Shown here: positions 36,203-45,605 of the stretch, one piece after another
Layout of the letters: the number at the start of each line of letters is the position of its first letter
How positions within the stretch are numbered: the stretch's first letter is position 1
Assembly (NCBI RefSeq): GCF_021484805.1
Contig: NZ_CP090557.1
Coordinates: 4,352,001-4,416,000 of the forward strand
Source of the DNA: Tellurirhabdus bombi
Lineage (GTDB): Bacteria > Bacteroidota > Bacteroidia > Cytophagales > Spirosomataceae
Direction: 5' to 3'
Length of the DNA stretch: 64,000 bases
The notes under the pieces: model-generated
What the model was told of the DNA's origin: nothing
The model's database searches: none
The model's input: the letters and a program-made list of their open reading frames with translations, nothing else
Program-made: the position numbers and the translations under genes

Positions 36203-37051
36203 CTACAATTGATTAATCTCAACGCTGGCCTGCATGGTTGATTGCACCTGTTTTCCCTGAAAGGAGATTAATCCCTTTAGCGGTGCCAGTTGATCATGGT
36301 AGAGGGATGCAGCCAGGTACAAATGATTATTAGTCACCATATTACCTTCTGTAGGATCAAATCCACGCCAGCCCGCTTCGGGCAAATATACCTCTACCCA
36401 GGCGTGCAACTCATGTACGCTTTGCGGATTACTAAACGAATAGCCACTTACAAACCGAGCAGCCATGCCCAAGCTTCGGCAGCAGGCAATGTACAAGGTT
36501 GCATAATCGCGGCAGGTGCCTTTCCGGTTGGAGAGCGTCGCTTCGGGTTCATGCGCTGGTCCCTCGTCCCGAATCTCGTAGACAAAGGTATCGCGGATGG
36601 TACTGCAAAGCAGCGTTAGAAAAGGAATCGTCTGCCATTGGGCTTCGTTTGCCACCTGGCGCGCATATTGCTCAACCAGCGAGGTAACCCCGTGCCGAAC
36701 CAGGTAGGAAGCCAGCAGTTTTTGCTGCGGTTCCGGATAGGTAAAGGGCAATTGCTGGGTCTCGAATGGGTATAAAATAAAATCAAACGAATTGAACGGC
36801 TCCGACTGCACCTTCATATCCACTTCGACCGTCAATGCCTGCGCACGTGCTTCGAAATAGGCGATTTGCTGCACGTTTCCTTCGGCATCTATATTCCGAA
36901 CCAATTTAACGGGCTCCGGTTCAATGCGCAGCTCGTAGCTGTTCAGGCGTTGATACGGATAGATTTTAGGATATAAATAAAGGGTATGCGGCTCCAGCTT
37001 GACTGGAGTTGAGTAATCATAGCGGAGCCGGTGCCGTACGTGCAGTTCCAT
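36203..37051 (-). CDS. Transglutaminase-like protease-family protein (Anbu operon partner)
   Basis: From the ATG at 37051 this is 282 residues; a TTG nine codons upstream overlaps the previous gene. It has an N-terminal beta-rich bacterial transglutaminase-associated domain (about 1-110, HRLRYDYSTPVKLEPHTLYLYP) and a transglutaminase core with the triad Cys180 (RKGTCRDYATL), His216 (VHELHAWVEV) and Asp232 (WRGFDPTEG). No signal peptide is seen, so it is probably cytoplasmic. It starts 7 bases after the stop of the proteasome-type gene. This pairing is known for Anbu proteins, where transglutaminase-like proteins are thought to cut or modify peptides (established association; exact role unknown). 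Confidence 0.92.
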   Translation of the reverse strand: MELHVRHRLRYDYSTPVKLEPHTLYLYPKIYPYQRLNSYELRIEPEPVKLVRNIDAEGNVQQIAYFEARAQALTVEVDMKVQSEPFNSFDFILYPFETQQLPFTYPEPQQKLLASYLVRHGVTSLVEQYARQVANEAQWQTIPFLTLLCSTIRDTFVYEIRDEGPAHEPEATLSNRKGTCRDYATLYIACCRSLGMAARFVSGYSFSNPQSVHELHAWVEVYLPEAGWRGFDPTEGNMVTNNHLYLAASLYHDQLAPLKGLISFQGKQVQSTMQASVEINQL

Positions 37052-37058
37052 AAAAGCC

Positions 37059-37787
37059 TCAGTGAGGAATTTTATCAAAAATGGGACTCATCCAGTCATC
37101 GGGCAATTTCCGGACTGAATTATTGAGCAATGCACTCCATTGATTGGCAATTATTTCCATGTCTTCTTTCTCCAGCCGGTGTTCGGTCAGGTGAAAGCTA
37201 TCTTTTGGATAGATAACCACATCCAGCGGATAATCAACGTCATTGGCACTGATTCGTGTTGCATCGAAGGCCAGAAAGCCAATTTTCAGGGCATCCTGCA
37301 AGGAAGCGTCGTACTTCAGATTGCGGTAAAGTAAGGGTTTTCCATAACCAGAATTGCCAATAATTCGGAAAGGCGTTCCCTGGTCTACTTCCACCCAGTT
37401 TCCTTCCGGATACAGCATGTACAGCTTATGCTCATCGTCATCTTCCAGCTGTCCACCAACGATGGCATTCAGGTTAAAATTAAGACCAGCTGCCGTTAAC
37501 GCCTCCCGATCTTCGTTGGCCACCCGCCGGACCTGCTCACCAAAAGCATTGACCGCTTTGTATAATTTATTGAACGACCGGTCTTTTTCCTCAATAACCT
37601 CTTTAAAATACGTAATAGCCTTGTCTCGTACGGACCGCAGGCCAGAAGTCATGATGAATAAGGAATGGTGATCCAATTGATGAACAGAAACCTTGCGATT
37701 ACTGGAAACTTCGGTGCCGGAAGTAAGTCTTCGGTCGGCAATGGCCACTAAACCGGAGGCCACTTTCATTCCTAAACAGTAAGTCAT
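37059..37787 (-). CDS. Anbu-type proteasome-related peptidase
   Basis: From the ATG at 37787 this is 242 residues. The upstream open frame would bury the start, and MTYC is the usual Anbu N-terminus. After Met removal Thr2 would be the N-terminal nucleophile. The proteasome-fold residues follow: Asp in AIADRRL and Lys in SSNRKVSVHQ (near residues 17 and 33 after Thr), then SGYGKPLLYR. Anbu proteins resemble HslV and proteasome beta subunits and usually occur with a transglutaminase-like protein, an alpha-E domain protein and an ATP-grasp protein. Only the transglutaminase is seen here; the other two partners are not in this stretch. Confidence 0.9.
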   Translation of the reverse strand: MTYCLGMKVASGLVAIADRRLTSGTEVSSNRKVSVHQLDHHSLFIMTSGLRSVRDKAITYFKEVIEEKDRSFNKLYKAVNAFGEQVRRVANEDREALTAAGLNFNLNAIVGGQLEDDDEHKLYMLYPEGNWVEVDQGTPFRIIGNSGYGKPLLYRNLKYDASLQDALKIGFLAFDATRISANDVDYPLDVVIYPKDSFHLTEHRLEKEDMEIIANQWSALLNNSVRKLPDDWMSPIFDKIPH

Positions 37788-37816
37788 TGAGTTGGTCGGT
37801 ACAAGCGATGTTCGGG

Positions 37817-37824
37817 CAAATATA
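37817..37824 (-). promoter_or_regulatory. Promoter of the Anbu-transglutaminase operon
   Basis: On the minus strand TATATTTG matches TAnnTTTG exactly, with TTC 19 bases upstream in the -33 position. It lies 29 bases before the ATG at 37787 and supports that start. Confidence 0.55.
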
Positions 37825-37921
37825 CACCTTTCCGGCTTTGCAGGAACCTTTTTCGACACGTACGGGCTAACTCGGCTTAATTTTTCGAAAAACAGGACTG
37901 AAAATCAGCCTCAAAATAGGC

Positions 37922-37957
37922 AAACAAAAAAGCCGCCCCGCAATCAGGGAACGGCTT
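37922..37957 (-). terminator. Intrinsic terminator after the second TonB-dependent receptor gene
   Basis: Reading leftward, AAGCCG (37952-37957) pairs with CGGCTT (37930-37935), with a further GGG/CCC pairing inside. A T-rich stretch (37922-37930) follows. It lies 36 bases after the receptor stop. Confidence 0.75.
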
Positions 37958-37992
37958 TCCGGCTTTCTTAACCTAAACTAGTATTTATATTT

Positions 37993-40449
37993 TTAATTGC
38001 CACTGCCTGCACGGTTGCGCTCGGCTTCCGTACTCGTACTCCGTTGGCGGGCGGCTTTTACGTTTTGATTCCCAAAGCGGTACGTAAATGTCAGACGGGC
38101 AATCCGGCTTTCCCAGCGCGACGCAACCCGGAAGTCAATATCCTGGTATTTAGCGTGTCCGCTAAACTTGTTCAACCAAAGCGGATCGTTGATGTTTAAT
38201 TTCAGATTGGCTTTTTTGTTAAGCAGGGCTTTCTGAATTCCCAAACCGAAAGACCCTTGTGGCTCGTAGCGATAGAAACCATATAGTCCTTTGGAGTTGT
38301 ACCAGCCGAAAACTTCCGCCGTAAACCCTTTGCCTAACACGAAGTTTTGTGATGAATATAAGTTAAAGGCAACAAAGTCAACATTATACTGCGCTCCCAG
38401 GTACGGAGAGTTAAATTTATTGTAATAAACGTTGATGTTGTTCTGCATGTTCCACCACTTCGTCACGGGCACCGGGAAGCTAACCGTCAGGTTTACATTA
38501 TCCTGCGTTGCCAGGTTGTCGGATGTGACGAACGTAATGTTTCTTTCTGGGATTTGCCCCGGCACTTCGTCAACAATTACATCCATGGTGCGACTGTAGC
38601 CCAAGGTGGTTGAGATAGCCCCTTTGTATACGTGTGTCAACTGAAACGAGTTGGTAAACTGTGGCTTCAGGTAGGGATTGCCCTGCTGGTAGGTGTACGG
38701 ATCCAGGTAAAAACGGAACGGATTCAGGTTCTGGTAGTTAGGACGGTCGATGCGGCGGCTATACGAAAGATTCAGAACGTTATTTTTGTTAACCTGACGC
38801 GATAAGAAAAGCGTTGGGAACAGGTTGGTGTAGTTACGATCCACGATTTTGTTCATCGTAACCGAGTTTCCTCTCGAGATGGTATTTTCGAGGCGTAAGC
38901 CAACTTGCAAGGTTAGATTTTCGGCTAATTTTCCGGCGTAATTGACATAAGCTGCGTTGATTTTCTCCGTGTATTTGAACTGGTTACTCTGCTCGGTGTT
39001 AAACAGCCATTTCCCGTCTACAAAATCCTCAAAAATCAGGTTATTGTCGGTGTTGACGTAGCTGCTCTTCACCCCTGCCTCAAACTTAGCTCCTTTCTTC
39101 AGCGGATGCACGTAATCTGATTTGAACGCCCAAATGTCAATGGTGGAAGGCATGTCGTTCCGAATCTGCTCCATTGGCTGAATGGGGAATCCTTCGGGAC
39201 CGTTGTAAGTCGTATTCAGCTGGTTATACGAATTCCCGTTGAACCGAGAATAATCCAGGTCGGCGGTTAACTCGCGGCCTTTACCGTCAAAATCATATTT
39301 ATAATTCAGGTTGCTGGTTACGTTTGTCAGCTGGTTTCTCATTTCTACATCTGTAAATGGCTTGAGAATGACCTGCCGATTAAAATCACGAATGATGGTT
39401 TCGTTGTACGCATTTTCCTGCCGCCAGTCGTTCACAAAACCCGTTACCAGAAACCCAACGGTGCTTTTCTTATTAATAAAGTAATCGAGCCCCCCCCGGA
39501 AATTATGACCTTTGCTTACGTTCGGACGGCGGGAAGCCTGATCAAAATACTTAGGGCGTCCCAGGCTGTCAGGCAATATCCGATTCAGGTCATTTTCCTG
39601 AAAGCGACGGTTGTGTGAAAAGCTGTAATTGCCGAAGGCGTTGATTTTGCCAACCCGGTGATTCAGGCTTAAACTAGCGGTTGCTTTTTCGTAGCGTCCG
39701 TAGCCTACCCCGGCAATGGCCGTTCCATTGGTACCGAAATTTTTGTTTTTCTTCATCCGGATGTTGATGATCCCAACGTTTCCGGCTGCATCGTATTTAG
39801 AAGAAGGGTTGGTGATAATCTCGATTTTTTCGATGTTATCGCTTGGTGTATTTTTCAGTAGATTGGATACTTCCTGCGCAGACAGGTACGTTTGTTTGCC
39901 ATCAATCATGACAATAACTCCGCCTTTTCCTTTTAACTGGATGTTGTCATTCTGGCGATCAATGGTAACACCCGGTGCTTTCTCCAATACTTCCAGGGCT
40001 GTGCTACCACTTGATACAATGCTATTTTCAACGTTTACAACGGTTCGGTCAATTTCCTGCTCAATGAAAGGCTTTTTCGCCACCACATTGACTTCTTTCA
40101 GGTTCTTGGTTTCTTCTGCCATCGTGAGCGTTTTCACCTGCACCTCGTTGGTCGTCTCATCAATCACAAAGGCTTCGGAATAAACCTTCTTATACCCAAC
40201 CATGCTCCCACCGACCAGATAGCGACCACCAGCCACATTTTCAAACTCATATTTACCTGCCGCACCCGAAACCGCCCCTTTCACCAGGGTGGAATCTTTG
40301 GCCCGCAATAGCATCATGGTTGCGTACTCAAACGGTTTCTGCGTACCGTCTAGCACGATTCCGCTAACTTTCCCTTTGGCTGGACCCTGGGCCTGAACGC
40401 CCAAAGTGCTTATTCCAAGTACTAGTCCAAGTAGTGTAAACGTTTTCAT
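37993..40449 (-). CDS. TonB-dependent receptor-like outer membrane protein (OMP_b-brl_3 type)
   Basis: This 818-residue protein has a signal peptide (about 1-21, ending GVQAQ), a carboxypeptidase-like domain (about 25-110, with GKVSGIVLDGTQKPFEYATMML and YEFENVAGGRYLVGGSMVGY), a plug with LKEVNVVAKKPFIEQEIDRT, GVIVMIDGKQTYL and EKIEIITNPSSKYDAAGNVG, and a barrel with LNLSYSRRIDRPNYQNLNPF. It has the same architecture as the receptor at 5402-7864 and is a family paralogue. No SusD, transporter or enzyme adjoins it, so the substrate is unknown. Confidence 0.92.
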   Translation of the reverse strand: MKTFTLLGLVLGISTLGVQAQGPAKGKVSGIVLDGTQKPFEYATMMLLRAKDSTLVKGAVSGAAGKYEFENVAGGRYLVGGSMVGYKKVYSEAFVIDETTNEVQVKTLTMAEETKNLKEVNVVAKKPFIEQEIDRTVVNVENSIVSSGSTALEVLEKAPGVTIDRQNDNIQLKGKGGVIVMIDGKQTYLSAQEVSNLLKNTPSDNIEKIEIITNPSSKYDAAGNVGIINIRMKKNKNFGTNGTAIAGVGYGRYEKATASLSLNHRVGKINAFGNYSFSHNRRFQENDLNRILPDSLGRPKYFDQASRRPNVSKGHNFRGGLDYFINKKSTVGFLVTGFVNDWRQENAYNETIIRDFNRQVILKPFTDVEMRNQLTNVTSNLNYKYDFDGKGRELTADLDYSRFNGNSYNQLNTTYNGPEGFPIQPMEQIRNDMPSTIDIWAFKSDYVHPLKKGAKFEAGVKSSYVNTDNNLIFEDFVDGKWLFNTEQSNQFKYTEKINAAYVNYAGKLAENLTLQVGLRLENTISRGNSVTMNKIVDRNYTNLFPTLFLSRQVNKNNVLNLSYSRRIDRPNYQNLNPFRFYLDPYTYQQGNPYLKPQFTNSFQLTHVYKGAISTTLGYSRTMDVIVDEVPGQIPERNITFVTSDNLATQDNVNLTVSFPVPVTKWWNMQNNINVYYNKFNSPYLGAQYNVDFVAFNLYSSQNFVLGKGFTAEVFGWYNSKGLYGFYRYEPQGSFGLGIQKALLNKKANLKLNINDPLWLNKFSGHAKYQDIDFRVASRWESRIARLTFTYRFGNQNVKAARQRSTSTEAERNRAGSGN

Positions 40450-40652
40450 TAGTATTTGTTGTTAGGTTATTCCGAAGTACAGTGCGAAGTTAGGTAGTAT
40501 GTATAACCCAGTTCCTTTTCTTACACAAATGGTTGATAAAAAGGGATGACTGGTCGATACATCATAAGGCCTTTTTGTGGCTTCTATTTTCGGGATAGAT
40601 GACGATTCAGGGCGTTGGGTTGCACCGGATTCTGGCATTGTGGCGAATGGTT

Positions 40653-40664
40653 AAATAGCTATTT
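40653..40664. promoter_or_regulatory. Perfect 12-base palindrome upstream of pncB
   Basis: AAATAGCTATTT is a perfect palindrome ending 59 bases before the pncB ATG. Its position suggests an operator controlling the NAD salvage genes, but no regulator is identified nearby. Confidence 0.35.
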
Positions 40665-40722
40665 GAGTGGTTTTAATACCCATTTAGCCAAATCTCAGTT
40701 ATAGAAGAAGACCTGAAAAACC

Positions 40723-42183
40723 ATGCTCGAAAAAATTTATCATACCTCCCTTAGCCTTCTTACCGATCTCTACCAACTCACGATGGCCTACGGATACTGG
40801 AAATCCGGTAGCGCCGACAAAGAGGCTGTTTTTACCCTGTACTTTCGAAAAGCTCCGTTTCAGGGCAATTTTACCGTGGCTTGCGGCTTGGCAACAGTTA
40901 TTGATTATATAACTAATTTTGGTTTTTCCGACGATGATCTCGCCTATCTGCGCACCTTGACAGGCAATGACGCGCAGCCTTTGTTCGATCCTGCCTTTTT
41001 GGATTATTTGAAAAACCTGCGTCTTACCGTTTCGGTTGATGCTGTTCCCGAGGGTACGGTCGTCTTTCCCAACGAGCCACTGATTCGCGTCCAGGGACCG
41101 ATTTTGCAATGCCAACTACTGGAAACGCCCCTTTTGACGCTTATCAATTTTGAGACGCTGATTGCCACCAAAGCCGCCCGGATTCGCCTGGCCGCGCAGA
41201 AAGATACCGTCATGGAGTTTGGCTTGCGCCGCGCTCAAGGAATTGACGGGGGGCTAACAGCCAGTCGTGCCGCTTACATTGGCGGCGGCAATGCAACATC
41301 TAATGTATTGGCGGGCAAACTGTTTGGCATTCCGGTAAACGGCACCCACGCCCACAGTTGGGTTATGTCTTTTGACAGCGAATGGGAGGCTTTTCAAACC
41401 TACGCAGACGTTCTTCCCAACAACGTCACTTTATTGGTTGATACCTACGACACCCTGGATGGGGTTCGAAATGCCATTGAGGCGGGCAAAAAACTGCGTT
41501 CGCGCGGGCACAAACTGGCGGCAATCCGGCTGGATTCCGGTGATTTGGCTTACCTCAGCATTGAAGCGCGTAAGTTACTCGACGAAGCGGGTTTTACCGA
41601 CACGGGCATTGTAGCCAGCAACGATCTGGACGAAACGTTAATTGTCAGCCTAAAAGAACAAGGCGCGCGCATCAACATCTGGGGAATCGGCACCAAACTG
41701 GTAACCGCTTACGATCAGCCTGCTTTGGGCGGCGTTTATAAGCTGACGGCCATCCGCAATAAAACGGGAAGCTGGGACTATAAACTGAAATTATCCGAGC
41801 AAACCATTAAAATATCAACGCCGGGAATTCAGCAGATTCGACGTTTTCGCGACTCGACAGGCTTTGTCGCGGACATGATTTTCAATGAAGAAATGCCGCC
41901 GCCCCTGCCCACCACGATGATTGATCCGCTGGATTTTACCCGCCGACGCACTTTTAGCCTAGCAGTCCCTTTTGAGGATTTGGTTGTTCCCGTTGTTCAG
42001 CAGGGGCAAGTAGTTTACGAAAGCCCAACCATTCACGAGATCCGGGAGCGGGTTCAAGCGCAACTGGCGCAGTTTCACCCCGGCATTAAACGCTTTACCA
42101 ATCCCCACACTTATCCGGTTGGTTTGGAGCAGCAGTTGCATGAGTTGAAGACCAACCTGATATTGCAGCTCCGAAACGGATAA
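40723..42183 (+). CDS. pncB: Nicotinate phosphoribosyltransferase
   Basis: This 486-residue protein has the family features: N-terminal [29 protein letters not shown], the middle [24 protein letters not shown] segment, catalytic-region [15 protein letters not shown] with the His that is phosphorylated in the family, and [13 protein letters not shown]. It makes nicotinate mononucleotide from nicotinate and PRPP in NAD salvage. The NAD synthetase gene follows on the same strand after 87 bases, giving a salvage pair. Confidence 0.96.
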   Translation: MLEKIYHTSLSLLTDLYQLTMAYGYWKSGSADKEAVFTLYFRKAPFQGNFTVACGLATVIDYITNFGFSDDDLAYLRTLTGNDAQPLFDPAFLDYLKNLRLTVSVDAVPEGTVVFPNEPLIRVQGPILQCQLLETPLLTLINFETLIATKAARIRLAAQKDTVMEFGLRRAQGIDGGLTASRAAYIGGGNATSNVLAGKLFGIPVNGTHAHSWVMSFDSEWEAFQTYADVLPNNVTLLVDTYDTLDGVRNAIEAGKKLRSRGHKLAAIRLDSGDLAYLSIEARKLLDEAGFTDTGIVASNDLDETLIVSLKEQGARINIWGIGTKLVTAYDQPALGGVYKLTAIRNKTGSWDYKLKLSEQTIKISTPGIQQIRRFRDSTGFVADMIFNEEMPPPLPTTMIDPLDFTRRRTFSLAVPFEDLVVPVVQQGQVVYESPTIHEIRERVQAQLAQFHPGIKRFTNPHTYPVGLEQQLHELKTNLILQLRNG

Positions 42184-42270
42184 CTAGGTGGCATTAGCCG
42201 GAGAATGCATGCCTCTAAATCTATTTTCGATCCATATTTGTTATTGCCTTAACAGGAACAAAATCGCTGC

Positions 42271-44295
42271 ATGAAACTACTGAAAATTGCCGCTGGCGTT
42301 GTGAATCAAATCCCGATGGCCTGGGAGCATAACCGCCGAAACATTATTAATGCGATCGAAGAAGCCAAAAGTCAGGACGTTAGCTTGCTTTGTCTTCCCG
42401 AACTTTGCATCACCGGCTACGGCTGCGAGGATATGTTTTTCTCGCACGAATTGATCGAACAGGCCCAACAATCCTTGCTGGATATTGTCCCTCACACGGG
42501 CGATATTGTTGTTGCCGTGAGCTTGCCACTGCGTCTGGCTAATAACAGAACCTACGACACGGCTTGCCTCATTGCGAACAAGCGCATTCTGGGCTTTGTC
42601 TGTAAGCAATATTTAGCCAATAATGGTATTCACTACGAGACCCGCTGGTTTCAGCCCTGGCAACCCGGCCTGCGGGATGAGATTCAGATTGGTGAGTTTA
42701 CCTATCCGGTGGGCGATTTGCTATTCGACGTATCCGGCGTCAAAATCGGTTTTGAGATTTGCGAAGATGCCTGGATTGCTAACCGACCGGGACGCAGCCT
42801 GCACGACCGGGGAGCCGATATTATCCTGAATCCCAGTGCCAGCCACTTCTCTTTCTTTAAATCGCAGGTCCGCGAACGCTTCGTGCTCGATGGCTCCCGC
42901 GCGTTTGGCGTTAGCTATATCTACTGCAACTTGCTGGGTAATGAGTCGGGGCGAGCCATTTTCGACGGGGATGCTTTCATGGCGTCAAACGGCCAGTTGG
43001 TGGCTTCCAGCCCTCGCTTCAGCTATGCCGATCACCTGATTGTTACGGCTGTAATTGATGTGGATGATACGCGCCTGAGCCAGGTACAGAGTAAAGCAAA
43101 TCCAGCGGGTCTGTTTCCTAACCTGCGCGTTCAAGCCCCATTCAACTGGCCGGAAGCTACGTTTGTTCAGCCTACCGCCGAGCTGGAATATTGGGAACGC
43201 GGTAATCACCTGAAAGAAGAAGAATTTGCGCGGGCGGTGGCTTTGTCGCTGTTTGATTATCTACGAAAAAGCCACTCATACGGCTTTGTGCTGTCCCTTA
43301 GCGGTGGGGCCGATTCGTCAGCGCTGGCGGCTTTGGTATTTCTGATGATTAAGCTGGCCGAAGAAAGCATTGGCATTGGTGGTTTGAAGCAGAAATTATC
43401 GTACATCAGAGGCATTCAGGAGTTTACAACGGCAGAAGAGATTTGCAACGCCTTGTTAACCACCATGTATCAGGGCACTGAAAATAGCTCTACGGATACC
43501 TACGAATCCGCCGAGTCGTTGGCTAAATCCATCAACGCGACCTTCTACAACATCAATATTAATGGTCTGGTGGAGACTTATACAAAGCTTATTGAAGAGC
43601 AATTAGGGCGAAAACTAAGCTGGGATACGGATGATTTGGCTTTACAAAACATTCAGGCGCGTGTCCGGGCTCCAAGCGCCTGGCTGCTAACCAACGTGAA
43701 AAATGCCTTGTTACTCGCTACTTCCAACCGCTCCGAAGCAGCTGTAGGCTACGCTACCATGGATGGTGACACCGCCGGAAGTATTTCACCCATTGCTGGC
43801 ATCGACAAGCAGTATTTGCGCCAGTGGTTGCGCTGGGCCGAAACCGAAGGCGTTGGCGGCCACCTCAAAGTAACGGGACTCGCCAAGGTAAATAGCCTCC
43901 AGCCTACCGCCGAATTGCGTCCGCTCGAACGCAACCAGACCGATGAGGAAGATTTGATGCCATACGATGTCCTGAATGCCATCGAGAAGTTTGGCATTCG
44001 CGACAAGCAATCGCCCAAAGAAGTGCTGCAACGACTGGATGTTGTTTTTAACGGACAGTATTCCCGCGAAAAACTTTATCTGTCAGTCGATCGATTTTTC
44101 CGTCTGTGGAGCCGAAATCAATGGAAACGAGAACGCTATGCCCCTTCTTTCCACCTCGACGACGAGAATCTGGATCCAAAAACATGGTGCCGATTCCCGA
44201 TTCTGAACAGTGGTTTTGAAAAAGAACTGCGCGAACTAAAAGAATACTACGAAGGCAACGCCGGAAAAGGTCGCAAAGGAAAAATTGGCTTCTAA
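42271..44295 (+). CDS. nadE: Glutamine-dependent NAD+ synthetase
   Basis: This 674-residue protein joins an N-terminal nitrilase-type amidase domain (about 1-290) to a C-terminal NAD synthetase domain. The amidase triad is complete: Glu44 (CLPELCITGYG), Lys112 (VCKQYLA) and Cys164 (FEICEDAW). The synthetase has the ATP-binding SGGADSS (344-350) and TSNRSEAAVGYATMDGDTAG. It amidates nicotinate adenine dinucleotide with ammonia from glutamine, the last step of NAD synthesis. It follows pncB, and its stop is 2 bases from the convergent acyltransferase stop. Confidence 0.97.
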   Translation: MKLLKIAAGVVNQIPMAWEHNRRNIINAIEEAKSQDVSLLCLPELCITGYGCEDMFFSHELIEQAQQSLLDIVPHTGDIVVAVSLPLRLANNRTYDTACLIANKRILGFVCKQYLANNGIHYETRWFQPWQPGLRDEIQIGEFTYPVGDLLFDVSGVKIGFEICEDAWIANRPGRSLHDRGADIILNPSASHFSFFKSQVRERFVLDGSRAFGVSYIYCNLLGNESGRAIFDGDAFMASNGQLVASSPRFSYADHLIVTAVIDVDDTRLSQVQSKANPAGLFPNLRVQAPFNWPEATFVQPTAELEYWERGNHLKEEEFARAVALSLFDYLRKSHSYGFVLSLSGGADSSALAALVFLMIKLAEESIGIGGLKQKLSYIRGIQEFTTAEEICNALLTTMYQGTENSSTDTYESAESLAKSINATFYNININGLVETYTKLIEEQLGRKLSWDTDDLALQNIQARVRAPSAWLLTNVKNALLLATSNRSEAAVGYATMDGDTAGSISPIAGIDKQYLRQWLRWAETEGVGGHLKVTGLAKVNSLQPTAELRPLERNQTDEEDLMPYDVLNAIEKFGIRDKQSPKEVLQRLDVVFNGQYSREKLYLSVDRFFRLWSRNQWKRERYAPSFHLDDENLDPKTWCRFPILNSGFEKELRELKEYYEGNAGKGRKGKIGF

Positions 44296-44297
44296 AG

Positions 44298-45485
44298 CTA
44301 GCGTTCCTGTTCACTCATAAAAGTCCGTTTGTCAACAAATGCTCCCAGCGGGTTTTGTGGCGCGGACTTTTTTTGCCACTTTTTCCCTAGCTCGATAATG
44401 GGTAATTCCAGGAGCTGGTACATGGAATAAGCAATCAAGAACAACATGACCAAGATAGGCAATGAGTCGAGTAGGCTAAGCACATTAATCCTTTTAGACA
44501 ACCCTAAAACGCTGATGTAATTGCTTAGGGGTTGCAGTAGCGGCTGATGAATCAGGTAAAGGCTGTAGCTGCAAAGGCCAACAGGCACCAATATAATTTC
44601 CCAGCGATAGGCAGGCCGTTGCGGTTGCGAAATGTATTTTTCAGCAACAATGGCCCAAATAATTGTTTCCCACAAGGCAGCCACGTATAACCAGACAAAG
44701 AAATATTTTGCGGCAAAATAGGCCAGCGTAAACAATACCAAAAACGTATTTGACACCTTGAAAAGTCGGGTACCATTTACGTAGCTCTCAGCTAGCCAGG
44801 CTCCCAGGCACCACATGCCCCAGGTAGCTACCAGCGATAAGGCTAGCGCTGGCTGAGCGTGGGCATTTGGATCATTTAAGCCGATCCAAGCCATGTAAAT
44901 CGGGTTTAGGGCCAGCAGTCCGAAGGCGGCTTTTTGAATGCCAAAGCGGGAGCGCAACCAGAGAAAAACAGGATACAAGAGATAAAACTGCCACTCTAAC
45001 GCCAGACTCCAAAAAGACGGATTGATCTCGAAAAAGGTCGCATCTGACAAGTTATGAAGCAAAAACACGTGCGCAAAAAACGAAATCAACCCTTCTTTGG
45101 TCGTCAGGATGGAGAGGCTATAATGCTCGTTGCTGAACGAAAAAAACAGCAGAACCAGTAGATAGAGAGGATAAATTCGCCAGAAACGACGCATCATGAA
45201 GGAGCGATACGCCAATTTTTCCTGCTGGCTTCGGAGGTAAGAATAATGAATCAAAAAGCCACTGATAACCAGAAATAACTTGACTCCAGAATTTCCGTAG
45301 GCAGCGGGAAAGAACGTGTAAAAAAACTTTATCAGAGGCTGCTGGTGCGTGTCTAAAACGAATTGATTTTTGTACGTCAATTCATTTGAAAACTCCATCA
45401 TAAAATGGAAAAAGAATACACTAAGTATTGCTACCGCCCGCAACACGTCGAAACGCAGCAATTTTTCGGGCAAATCTTTTTTCAT
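44298..45485 (-). CDS. Acyltransferase family 3 membrane protein
   Basis: This 395-residue integral membrane protein has about ten hydrophobic segments and the family start LRFDVLRAVAILSVFFFHFMMEF (His in the FFFHF segment likely catalytic). ISGFLIHYSYLRSQ, MMRRFWRIYPLYLL, NPSFWSLALEWQFYLLYPV and LCSYSLYLIHQPLLQPLS follow. Members acylate sugars in exopolysaccharide, lipopolysaccharide or peptidoglycan. The target here is unknown because no polysaccharide genes adjoin it. It is upstream-flanked by mutS2 on the same strand (120 bases). Confidence 0.92.
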   Translation of the reverse strand: MKKDLPEKLLRFDVLRAVAILSVFFFHFMMEFSNELTYKNQFVLDTHQQPLIKFFYTFFPAAYGNSGVKLFLVISGFLIHYSYLRSQQEKLAYRSFMMRRFWRIYPLYLLVLLFFSFSNEHYSLSILTTKEGLISFFAHVFLLHNLSDATFFEINPSFWSLALEWQFYLLYPVFLWLRSRFGIQKAAFGLLALNPIYMAWIGLNDPNAHAQPALALSLVATWGMWCLGAWLAESYVNGTRLFKVSNTFLVLFTLAYFAAKYFFVWLYVAALWETIIWAIVAEKYISQPQRPAYRWEIILVPVGLCSYSLYLIHQPLLQPLSNYISVLGLSKRINVLSLLDSLPILVMLFLIAYSMYQLLELPIIELGKKWQKKSAPQNPLGAFVDKRTFMSEQER

Positions 45486-45605
45486 AGGTACTAATTACCA
45501 GACAGTTAAGAGGACGAATAAAACTAATTAACATATATGAAATATGCAATTAGTTTACAGTCTCTTTCGTAAACGGTAATCAGCCAGCAGCCCCTTTAAA
45601 GCTAT

